The notes under the pieces: generated by a model
The model's input: only the letters and a program-made list of their open reading frames with translations
What the model was told of the DNA's origin: nothing
Database searches by the model: none
Assembly: GCA_024743015.1 (NCBI GenBank)
Contig: JANSXJ010000243.1
Coordinates: forward strand, 1-5,713
Length of the DNA stretch: 5,713 nt
Direction: 5' to 3'
Source: Hyphomonas sp.
Lineage (GTDB): Bacteria > Pseudomonadota > Alphaproteobacteria > Caulobacterales > Hyphomonadaceae
Program-made: the position numbers and the translations under genes
Shown here: piece by piece, positions 1 to 5,086 of the stretch
Layout: each line of letters begins with the position of its first letter
Position numbering within the stretch: the first letter of the stretch is position 1

Positions 1-156
1 CGCGACGAAAGTACCGAAACCGGCAATTGCCACAGAGTCACGGCTTTTGACCGCGCCTGCGATTGAATCAAAGACAGCGTCCACAGCGCGTCCGGCTTCG
101 GCCTGAGACATGTCTGCTGCGTCTGCAACTGCTTTGGTCAGTTCACCCTTGTTCAT
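1..156 (-). CDS. HU-family DNA-binding protein, N-terminal part (gene runs off left edge)
   Basis: Small nucleoid protein that binds and bends DNA as a dimer in the cytoplasm. The 52 visible residues begin MNKGELTKAVADAADMS, continue through an amphipathic helix (AVDAVFDSIAGAVKSRD) and end in VAIAGFGTFVA. This is the classic helix-turn-helix body plus the first strand of HU/IHF proteins, with the family hallmark GFGTF. The full protein should be about 90 residues, so the DNA-binding beta arm with its conserved proline lies outside the window. The ATG at 154-156 is well supported: an AGGGAG Shine-Dalgarno sits about six bases upstream (complement of 163-168), and the protein starts where HU proteins normally start. 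HU rather than IHF-alpha or IHF-beta is favoured by the MNKGEL start, but without the C-terminal half the paralogue cannot be fixed, so no symbol is given. Confidence 0.93.
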   Translation of the reverse strand, partial: MNKGELTKAVADAADMSQAEAGRAVDAVFDSIAGAVKSRDSVAIAGFGTFVA

Positions 157-162
157 TGGGCT

Positions 163-168
163 CTCCCT
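163..168 (-). promoter_or_regulatory. Ribosome binding site of the HU gene
   Basis: On the minus strand AGGGAG lies six bases before the ATG at 156. It is a strong Shine-Dalgarno and fixes the start of the HU gene. The leader hairpin at 173-195 ends only four bases further upstream, so folding there could affect ribosome access. Confidence 0.75.
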
Positions 169-172
169 TAGT

Positions 173-195
173 TCAACGGCCCTAGTTGCCGTTGA
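173..195 (-). repeat. Perfect 8-bp inverted repeat (hairpin or operator) in the HU leader
   Basis: TCAACGGC (173-180) and GCCGTTGA (188-195) are exact reverse complements with a 7-base spacer. In the HU transcript this would be an 8-bp stem ending four bases before the Shine-Dalgarno. It has no T-run after it, so it is not a typical terminator. It could be an mRNA-stabilising or translation-modulating hairpin, or a dyad bound by a protein at the DNA level. The repeat itself is seen directly; any function is inferred. Confidence 0.6.
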
Positions 196-206
196 GGGCA
201 TTGTTC

Positions 207-236
207 ATGATTCGAATGGGTCGTGAATCCCGTAAA
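207..236 (-). promoter_or_regulatory. Candidate sigma-70-like promoter of the HU gene
   Basis: On the minus strand TTTACG (complement of 231-236) and AATCAT (complement of 207-212) are 18 bases apart, each matching four of six consensus positions. Transcription would begin near base 200, giving a leader of roughly 44 bases that contains the 173-195 hairpin. One GANTC site (209-213) overlaps the -10 element and another (225-229) lies in the spacer next to the -35, an arrangement reminiscent of GcrA/CcrM-controlled alphaproteobacterial promoters. This was picked by eye. Confidence 0.35.
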
Positions 237-257
237 CCCAATAAATACGGGCGATTC
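225..257. repeat. Interrupted inverted repeat between the HU gene and the 262-1176 gene
   Basis: GAATC CCGTA (225-234) pairs with TACGG (246-250) and GATTC (253-257), leaving an 11-base loop and a two-base bulge (251-252). This makes a 10-bp imperfect stem capped at its base by two GANTC sites. It begins four bases after the stop codon of the leftward gene ending at 262, so it could act as a transcript-end hairpin. It lacks the T-run of an intrinsic terminator and also overlaps the candidate HU promoter, so a protein-binding role is equally possible. Confidence 0.45.
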
Positions 258-261
258 AGGG

Positions 262-1176
262 TTATTTTGCCAGAATCCACCCTTCTTCGTCGATTATTTT
301 GTGAATTTCTCCATCAGAAATTGAATCCGGGAGATCGAAGGCGCCACCGAGGATTCCGGCCGAATCGAGCGATTCGAAGTGATTTGAGAGCATTCTGACC
401 TGCGCCAGGTCCAGGATTTCCCCGGTTTTAGGCGATACGGAGAGCGTGCTCGGATAGATTTCGGCGAGAATGCAGGACGTATTTTCCAGGCGTTTTGCGG
501 TCAGGTCTCCAAACCCTGTTTCAAATGGCCAGACGCGGGCATCGGGCAGATGCTCGCGCAAATGGGCGGCCGTGGCGATTCCCAGCAGCGACTGTGACCC
601 GACTGCACCTGCGCCGAGAAGCTGCCAGACGGTTTTCGGGTTTGCTTGGAATTCTGACTTGATCCAGCCTTCCGCGAGCCGATGCTCGGGAAGAGACCCC
701 AATGCCGAGAAGTCGCCTTTCCGGGCGGCGAGTGTTGGAGCCTCCTTCGAAGCGGGCACCCCCCAGAATGGATGTGCGGTGCCCGTCATTGATCCGTTCA
801 TCGACGCTGCGAGCGCGAACCGATCGTTCGAATTATCCTCTGCTTCAACAACATGTCGTGCCAGAAAATCATGCATCGCGCGCCAGGGAGGCGTGGTTTC
901 GATATCGAGCCCGAGCGCCTTCGCCGTCCCTGCGGGATAACCCATCGCGAAGTCGAACCCGATCAGAATGCGCCGTCCCCGCGCAATCAGGTCAATCGCC
1001 GCCTCAAGGATAAGCTGGCGGGCTTCCAGCCGCGTCGTCGGATTGAACGAGCTCGACGTCAGGCTCCCGCTAGCACCTCTTTCAAGCACGCAAATCCAGA
1101 TCGAATTCGCGCCGGACACCGGTCGCGCCGCCGCGCTCCAATCAACGATAATGTAGGCATCAAACAGAGGCGCCAT
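262..1176 (-). CDS. Conserved protein of unknown function, probable RNase H-like fold (DUF429-like)
   Basis: A 304-residue soluble protein with no signal peptide or membrane segment. It opens with a beta-strand carrying an aspartate (YIIVDWSAAARP, residues 8-19). A second strand ends in acid (ILIGFDFAMGYP, 70-81). Further conserved-looking blocks are HPFWGVP (135-141), KTVWQLLGAGAVGSQSLLG (181-199), VWPFETG (215-221), LAEIYPS (237-243) and a C-terminal DEEGWILA (296-303). Acidic residues at the ends of successive strands resemble the RNase H-like/actin-like fold of DUF429 proteins. That would suggest metal-dependent nucleic-acid or phosphoryl chemistry, but this is inference from pattern only. 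The ATG at 1174-1176 follows the stop of the upstream gene by three bases and has no clear Shine-Dalgarno, so translation is probably coupled to that gene. The protein family seems familiar from other alphaproteobacteria, but I cannot attach a function to it. Confidence 0.8.
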   Translation of the reverse strand: MAPLFDAYIIVDWSAAARPVSGANSIWICVLERGASGSLTSSSFNPTTRLEARQLILEAAIDLIARGRRILIGFDFAMGYPAGTAKALGLDIETTPPWRAMHDFLARHVVEAEDNSNDRFALAASMNGSMTGTAHPFWGVPASKEAPTLAARKGDFSALGSLPEHRLAEGWIKSEFQANPKTVWQLLGAGAVGSQSLLGIATAAHLREHLPDARVWPFETGFGDLTAKRLENTSCILAEIYPSTLSVSPKTGEILDLAQVRMLSNHFESLDSAGILGGAFDLPDSISDGEIHKIIDEEGWILAK

Positions 1177-1179
1177 GAT

Positions 1180-1767
1180 CTAGAAAGTAACGCCGGCAAG
1201 AGGCTCCAGGCGTTTGCAGATCGCGTCGGTCTTGGCGTGTTCTGCTACGATTGCGTTGAGGGCTGTTTCGAGCGTTTCGCGCAAGGCGGTGAGATCTTCC
1301 TCGATGGATTGGCGTTTCGCATCGCTCAGCGCATCGCCGTGCTTGAGCTCTTTCTCCAGCGCGGCAATCTCGCGGGAGTTCTCATTCAATGCCACCAGCG
1401 GGACCATCTCGGTGAGAAAATGCAGATGAATATCCTGTCGCAACTGCATGTCGCGCAGTTCGAACAAGCGCTCGCGATTGCGCTCATAGATTGCAGCCTC
1501 GTTGAGCGCGGTTCGAAACAGGCGCAGCGTGACATCGCCCCAGCGCTCACCGATCGCCATTGAAGCGATCGCGCGGTCAATGATGCGATCGACTGTGGCA
1601 AGGATTTCGCCGAAGAAACGCGCGGCATCGCGCTCTTTTCGCTTCTGGCCGAGCCGGTCCTGAACCAGCTCGGCCACCATAGCACCTCCGGTCGCCAGAA
1701 CAGCGCCGACAATCACCGCCAACAATGTGTCGAGATTGTCGATATAGTCAAAAACAGACTGGCGCAT
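1180..1767 (-). CDS. Small inner-membrane protein with cytoplasmic coiled-coil tail, unknown function
   Basis: A 195-residue protein with one predicted membrane helix near the N-terminus (about residues 13-34, LLAVIVGAVLATGGAMVAEL). The helix is followed at once by the basic stretch QKRKERDAAR (41-50), which by the positive-inside rule puts the long C-terminal part in the cytoplasm. The remainder is almost entirely helical and charged. A likely coiled coil runs from about residue 130 to 185, with heptad-like leucines and alanines in EIAALEKELKHG and EEDLTALRETLETALNAIV. No catalytic motif is visible. It starts 28 bases after the oxidoreductase gene and its stop is three bases before the 262-1176 gene, so it probably shares their transcript and may work with the latter. 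The start at 1765-1767 has only a weak, distant Shine-Dalgarno-like GAGAA. Confidence 0.78.
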   Translation of the reverse strand: MRQSVFDYIDNLDTLLAVIVGAVLATGGAMVAELVQDRLGQKRKERDAARFFGEILATVDRIIDRAIASMAIGERWGDVTLRLFRTALNEAAIYERNRERLFELRDMQLRQDIHLHFLTEMVPLVALNENSREIAALEKELKHGDALSDAKRQSIEEDLTALRETLETALNAIVAEHAKTDAICKRLEPLAGVTF

Positions 1768-1788
1768 GGGCGACCGGCTTTCTCAGAC

Positions 1789-1805
1789 GCTCAGGCTAGC
1801 TGAGC
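1789..1805 (-). repeat. 6-bp inverted repeat whose loop carries the stop codon of the oxidoreductase gene
   Basis: GCTCAG (1789-1794) and CTGAGC (1800-1805) are exact complements around a 5-base spacer that includes the TAG stop (complement of 1796-1798). The stem would form at the 3' end of the oxidoreductase message, 21 bases before the next start codon. There is no following T-run, so it is not a standard terminator. It could mark a processing or stability element between the two genes, or be chance. Confidence 0.4.
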
Positions 1806-2821
1806 TTGACCAGCATCTTGCCGGTATTCTTGCCGGAGAACAGCCCCATGAAGGCGTTGGGGGCGTTCTCGATACCTTCCATGACGGTTTCTTCAAACTT
1901 CATCTGTCCGCCCTTGATCCATGTGACCATGTCGCGCTGGAAGTCGGGCAGCATGTCTGCATGGGTTGAGACAATAAAGCCGCGGATCTGAAGCTGCTTA
2001 CCAACAATCTGGATGACATTGTTCGGGCCGGGGCGTGGCTCTGTGTCATTATATTGAGAAATCATGCCGCAAATGGCCATGCGCGCGAACGGACGAGCGC
2101 ACTCAATCGCCGCCTGGAAATGGTCACCGCCGACATTGTCAAAATAGACGTCGATACCCTTTGGTGCTGCTGACTGAAGCGCGGCGAGCAGGCCTGCATA
2201 GTCACCTGCGGCGCGGTAGTCGATGCACTCATCTGCGCCAAGGGATCTGACCAGGTCGCACTTTTCTGTGCCGCCTGCTGAACCGATAACCGTACAGCCC
2301 TTGATCTTGGCGATCTGAACCACGGCGGAACCCACTGCGCCTGCAGCGCCAGACACGAAGACGACGTCGCCTTCTTTGAGCTCCGCAACGCGTAGGATAC
2401 CAGCATAGGCCGTGAGGCCCGGCATACCGACAATGCCGAGGAATGCACTGTCCGGGAGGCCAGTGTCGCCCGGCAGCTTCTGCGCCATGACGGCTTCAGG
2501 CGCCGCCGTCCATGCTTCGCGCCAGCCCGCCATGGATTGCACGAGGTCGCCTTCGGCATAATCGGGGTGATTGGATGCGGTGACGCGACCAACGGCTCCG
2601 CCTTGCAGCACTTCACCGATCTGGAATGGCGGCACATAGCTCTCGCGGTCATACATCCGGCCGCGCATGTATGGATCAACCGACATCCAGGAATTGCGGA
2701 CCTGAATCTGGCCAGCGCCGGGTTCGGGGACATCGTTCGAAACCATGCCGAAATCATCAGCTTGTGGTTCACCTACCGGACGCTTCGCGAGGGTCCAGTC
2801 TTTTGACGTAATTGTAGGCAT
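1796..2821 (-). CDS. NADPH-dependent oxidoreductase, CurA / PTGR (leukotriene B4 12-hydroxydehydrogenase) family of zinc-free MDR enzymes
   Basis: A 341-residue cytosolic medium-chain dehydrogenase/reductase, full length for the family, which reduces the C=C bond of alpha,beta-unsaturated carbonyl compounds with NADPH. The N-terminal GroES-like half carries the signature MSVDPYMRGRM (46-56). The Rossmann half has GMPGLTAYAG (132-141), the dinucleotide-binding GAAGAVG (158-164), GSAGGTEK (180-187) and YFDNVGG (226-232). No cysteine/histidine zinc-site motif is present, as expected for this branch. The ATG at 2819-2821 has a strong Shine-Dalgarno, AGAAGGA (complement of 2829-2835). The real substrate is unknown: curcumin is the substrate of the named E. 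coli enzyme, but detoxification of enals and enones is the broader family role. It is the first gene of a probable three-gene leftward unit. I withhold a symbol because CurA-type paralogues are numerous. Confidence 0.92.
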   Translation of the reverse strand: MPTITSKDWTLAKRPVGEPQADDFGMVSNDVPEPGAGQIQVRNSWMSVDPYMRGRMYDRESYVPPFQIGEVLQGGAVGRVTASNHPDYAEGDLVQSMAGWREAWTAAPEAVMAQKLPGDTGLPDSAFLGIVGMPGLTAYAGILRVAELKEGDVVFVSGAAGAVGSAVVQIAKIKGCTVIGSAGGTEKCDLVRSLGADECIDYRAAGDYAGLLAALQSAAPKGIDVYFDNVGGDHFQAAIECARPFARMAICGMISQYNDTEPRPGPNNVIQIVGKQLQIRGFIVSTHADMLPDFQRDMVTWIKGGQMKFEETVMEGIENAPNAFMGLFSGKNTGKMLVKLS

Positions 2822-2828
2822 TGGGCAG

Positions 2829-2835
2829 TCCTTCT
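2829..2835 (-). promoter_or_regulatory. Ribosome binding site of the CurA-like gene
   Basis: AGAAGGA on the minus strand lies seven bases before the ATG at 2821. It is a good match to the anti-Shine-Dalgarno and supports the chosen start. Confidence 0.7.
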
Positions 2836-2850
2836 CTGTTCTTAGCGCTC

Positions 2851-2879
2851 ATATTTGGTCGCTTCCGCGTGGGAAGCAA
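2851..2879 (-). promoter_or_regulatory. Weak candidate promoter for the CurA-like gene, overlapping a palindrome
   Basis: On the minus strand TTGCTT (complement of 2874-2879) and AAATAT (complement of 2851-2856) are 17 bases apart. The spacing is ideal but each hexamer matches only three of six consensus bases. The predicted start lies about 23 bases before the ATG. The perfect inverted repeat at 2861-2877 fills the spacer and touches the -35. Confidence 0.28.
2861..2877. repeat. Perfect 6-bp palindrome with 5-base spacer in the divergent intergenic region
   Basis: GCTTCC (2861-2866) and GGAAGC (2872-2877) are exact reverse complements around GCGTG. It sits in the 168-base region between the leftward oxidoreductase unit and the rightward gnnA-like gene, the usual place for a transcription-factor operator. 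No regulator gene is present in this window. Confidence 0.45.
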
Positions 2880-2978
2880 AGGGGGAGCTTGTAAGAATCC
2901 GCAATGCGTTTTGATGGCGACAGCCGACATGTTCAGTTGCGCGCCCGGCCTGCAAAATGCGAAGAGCGGCTCCAGAGT

Positions 2979-2982
2979 GGAG
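2979..2982 (+). promoter_or_regulatory. Ribosome binding site that decides the start of the Gfo/Idh/MocA gene
   Basis: GGAG seven bases before the ATG at 2990 supports that start. The in-frame ATG at 2957 has no purine-rich Shine-Dalgarno before it and would add eleven residues ahead of a domain that normally begins a few residues before its GxGxxG motif. Confidence 0.65.
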
Positions 2983-2989
2983 TGGACCC

Positions 2990-3907
2990 ATGGCAAATTT
3001 GAAGACCGGCCTTGTCGGCGCGGGTGTCTTTGGCGGCTATCACGCTGGCAAGATTGCAGCGTCTGATCGTACAGACTTCGTCGGCGTGTTTGATCCCGAT
3101 CAGACCAGAAGCGCCGCGCTCGCGGAAAAGCATGACGTACCTGCGTTTTCTGATCAGGCGACGCTGTTTGTCGCCTGCGATGCTGTGATTGTCGCGTGTC
3201 CCGCTATCTATCACGAAGCGGTGGTACGTAGCGCCCTGGAAGCCGGTTGCCACGTCATGGTTGAGAAACCCCTCGCATTGACAGGTCATGCCGCGGATAT
3301 GCTCGCCAGTCTGGCAGAAGAGCAAAACCTGGTTCTGCAGGTCGGGCATCAGGAACGGTTCGTCATGGAGGCGATGGGCCTGTTTGATATTCCAGAATCT
3401 CCGATCCGCATCGAAGCCTGGCGCATGGGACCGCCCGCGCCGGATGGCCGTGCTGGAGATGTTTCAGTCATTTGGGACCTTATGACCCACGATCTGGACC
3501 TGGTTGGCAAGCTGATGGGCCCCGCATTAAGCGTCGAGGCCACCGGGCGTAGCGCACATACAGACCATATCGACGAGTCCACGGCGCAGCTTTCTTTCGC
3601 AGTCGGAAGCGCTGAAGTGACCGCCAGCCGATGCCATAGCGAGCGCGACCGGCGTATGCTCCTGGCCTATCCGTCTGGCACGCTCGCCATCAATTTCCTC
3701 ACGCGTGAGATTGAAAACACGACGCCTTTCCAAATCAAGCTGGACGTGTCCGAAACGCTGCCCGATCCGCTCGGTGCCGCTGATGAGGCCTTCTTTGCGG
3801 CAGCGCTTGGTGAGCGCGCCTGCGCGGTTCCCGGTCGCGAGGCCGCGCTCGCTGTCCATATGGCCGAACAGGCCGAAATTTCCGCCCTTCACACGATTGG
3901 AGCCTAA
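2990..3907 (+). CDS. gnnA: Gfo/Idh/MocA-family UDP-sugar 3-dehydrogenase, probable GnnA (lipid A UDP-GlcNAc oxidoreductase)
   Basis: A 305-residue NAD(P)-dependent sugar dehydrogenase. The N-terminal Rossmann domain begins with GLVGAGVFGGYH (7-18, containing GxGxxG) and has an acidic end to strand 2 (VGVFDPD, 31-37). The family's EKPLA motif is at 92-96, with Lys93 the expected cofactor and substrate lysine. The C-terminal domain shows GHQERF (119-124) and DLMTHDLDL (163-171), with His167 in the usual catalytic position. GnnA oxidises the C3 hydroxyl of UDP-GlcNAc so that GnnB can aminate it, giving UDP-GlcNAc3N for amide-linked lipid A. The adjacent aminotransferase, three bases downstream, and the short length support this. 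The main alternative is a WbpB-like UDP-GlcNAcA 3-dehydrogenase for O-antigen. The GnnA assignment rests on remembered resemblance to the lipid A-linked alphaproteobacterial proteins, so family is near certain and substrate moderate. Confidence 0.72.
   Translation: MANLKTGLVGAGVFGGYHAGKIAASDRTDFVGVFDPDQTRSAALAEKHDVPAFSDQATLFVACDAVIVACPAIYHEAVVRSALEAGCHVMVEKPLALTGHAADMLASLAEEQNLVLQVGHQERFVMEAMGLFDIPESPIRIEAWRMGPPAPDGRAGDVSVIWDLMTHDLDLVGKLMGPALSVEATGRSAHTDHIDESTAQLSFAVGSAEVTASRCHSERDRRMLLAYPSGTLAINFLTREIENTTPFQIKLDVSETLPDPLGAADEAFFAAALGERACAVPGREAALAVHMAEQAEISALHTIGA
3899..3902 (+). promoter_or_regulatory. Ribosome binding site of the aminotransferase gene, inside the end of gnnA
   Basis: GGAG within the last codons of the dehydrogenase gene lies eight bases before the ATG at 3911. 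Ribosomes finishing gnnA would uncover or re-use it, so the two proteins are probably translationally coupled. Confidence 0.65.
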
Positions 3908-3910
3908 ACC

Positions 3911-5083
3911 ATGGCCTATGCCCCTTCAGAATCCGCTGCACTGCTCGATTTGCCGGAAGACGCTCCGATCCAGTTGTTCGATCTGAAAACCCAGCAGGCG
4001 TCTATTCGTTCGGCGCTTGAACAGCGCTGGATCGACATTCTCGACCATGGCCGGTTTATCGGTGGCCCGGAAGTCACCGAATGCGAGCAGAAGCTCGCTG
4101 AATTTACTGGCGCGGCCGATGTGGTCGCTGTTGGATCGGGAACGCAGGCGCTCGTCATGCCGCTCCTGGCCATGGGCATTGCTGAAGGCGACGCGGTGTT
4201 TATCCCTGGTTTCACGTACAACGCCACAGCGAACGCGGTTCTGCTGTCAGGTGGATATCCTGTGATCGTCGATATTGATCCGCGCACGTTCAACATGGAC
4301 CCGGCAGACCTCGCTCGGAAAATTGACGAGGTCAAAGCTGAAGGTCGCCTCACACCGCGGGTTGTCATGCCCGTGGATCTTTATGGCCTGCCAGCTGATT
4401 ACACCGCGATCCAGGCGGTTGCTGATGCGCATGACCTGCGCGTTATCGCGGATGGCGCACAGGCCTTTGGCGGCAAGGATAATGGCCGCTGGGTGGGCAA
4501 TATTGCGGAGATTACAGCCACCAGCTTCTATCCGACCAAGACCCTGGGCGGCTATGGCGATGGCGGCGCGATCCTTTGTCAGGACGCTGATTTCGCAGAT
4601 CGGATGCGATCTATCCGGTGGCACGGAACGGGCGACAATCGCAAGGAGTCCATCCGCGTGGGCATCAATGGTCGCTGTGATTCTATCCAGTGCGCCGTCG
4701 TGTCGGAAAAGCTTGATCTGTTTGAAGCCGAACGCGCCCGACGGATTTCTGCTGCCAGGATCTATGATCAGCGCCTTGGAAATGTTGTCAGTCTGCAGGA
4801 GGCCCTGGACGGTCAGGAAAATGGATACGGCCTCTATACGGTCCGCGTTCCAAATCGCGATGCAGTTCGCGCGACCCTGTCTGAAAATGGCATCCCGAGC
4901 GGGATCTATTATGACATGGCGATCCATCAGATGCCGGCTTTCGCCCATCTCGCCGAAACGGGCAGCTTGCCGGAATGCGAGAAAGCCGCCGCCGAATCCC
5001 TGAGCTTACCAATGCATCCTTATCTGTCGGAGGGACAGGTCCACAAGGTCTGCGATGTGCTGATTACGGCGGTTGCGGGCTAG
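3911..5083 (+). CDS. gnnB: DegT/DnrJ/EryC1/StrS-family PLP aminotransferase, probable GnnB (UDP-3-keto-GlcNAc aminotransferase)
   Basis: A 390-residue fold-type I sugar-nucleotide aminotransferase, full length. The core starts at IQLFDLKTQ (20-28) after a slightly extended N-terminus. It shows GRFIGGPEV (47-55), the PLP-phosphate loop GSGTQA (75-80), FTYNATANA (101-109), DGAQAFGG (181-188; Asp181 should bind the pyridine nitrogen) and SFYPTKTLGGYGDGGA (205-220), with Lys210 as the Schiff-base lysine. GINGRCDSIQ (251-260) and SLPMHPYLSE (365-374) are typical C-terminal blocks. With the preceding dehydrogenase it would convert a 3-keto UDP-sugar to a 3-amino sugar using glutamate. In the GnnA/GnnB route the product is UDP-GlcNAc3N, the precursor of diaminoglucose-containing lipid A. 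A WbpE-like role on a uronic acid is the alternative. The lysine-bearing block also resembles WbpE/WlbC proteins, so family is certain and substrate less so. Confidence 0.72.
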   Translation: MAYAPSESAALLDLPEDAPIQLFDLKTQQASIRSALEQRWIDILDHGRFIGGPEVTECEQKLAEFTGAADVVAVGSGTQALVMPLLAMGIAEGDAVFIPGFTYNATANAVLLSGGYPVIVDIDPRTFNMDPADLARKIDEVKAEGRLTPRVVMPVDLYGLPADYTAIQAVADAHDLRVIADGAQAFGGKDNGRWVGNIAEITATSFYPTKTLGGYGDGGAILCQDADFADRMRSIRWHGTGDNRKESIRVGINGRCDSIQCAVVSEKLDLFEAERARRISAARIYDQRLGNVVSLQEALDGQENGYGLYTVRVPNRDAVRATLSENGIPSGIYYDMAIHQMPAFAHLAETGSLPECEKAAAESLSLPMHPYLSEGQVHKVCDVLITAVAG

Positions 5084-5086
5084 CGC

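Noticed and set aside
853..1563. Long plus-strand open frame (236 residues) opposite two minus-strand genes
   Set aside because: It spans the junction of two well-formed opposite genes, is arginine-rich and low in recognisable motifs, and looks like an antisense shadow of GC-rich codons.
2062..2772. Minus-strand 236-residue frame inside the oxidoreductase gene
   Set aside because: Same strand, shifted frame of the clear CurA-like gene. Its composition (Arg/Ser/Ala-rich) is that of an out-of-frame translation.
2889..2930. Possible rightward promoter for the gnnA-like gene (TTGTAA or TTGATG as -35)
   Set aside because: No acceptable -10 element lies at 16-18 bases from either. I cannot support a promoter position.
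2957..2989. Eleven-residue N-terminal extension of the Gfo/Idh/MocA gene from the ATG at 2957
   Set aside because: There is no Shine-Dalgarno before 2957, whereas GGAG is well placed before 2990, and family members start just before the GxGxxG motif.
4247..4948. Minus-strand 233-residue frame opposite the aminotransferase gene
   Set aside because: It lies wholly within a gene with complete PLP-enzyme motifs and has no ribosome binding site or family resemblance of its own.
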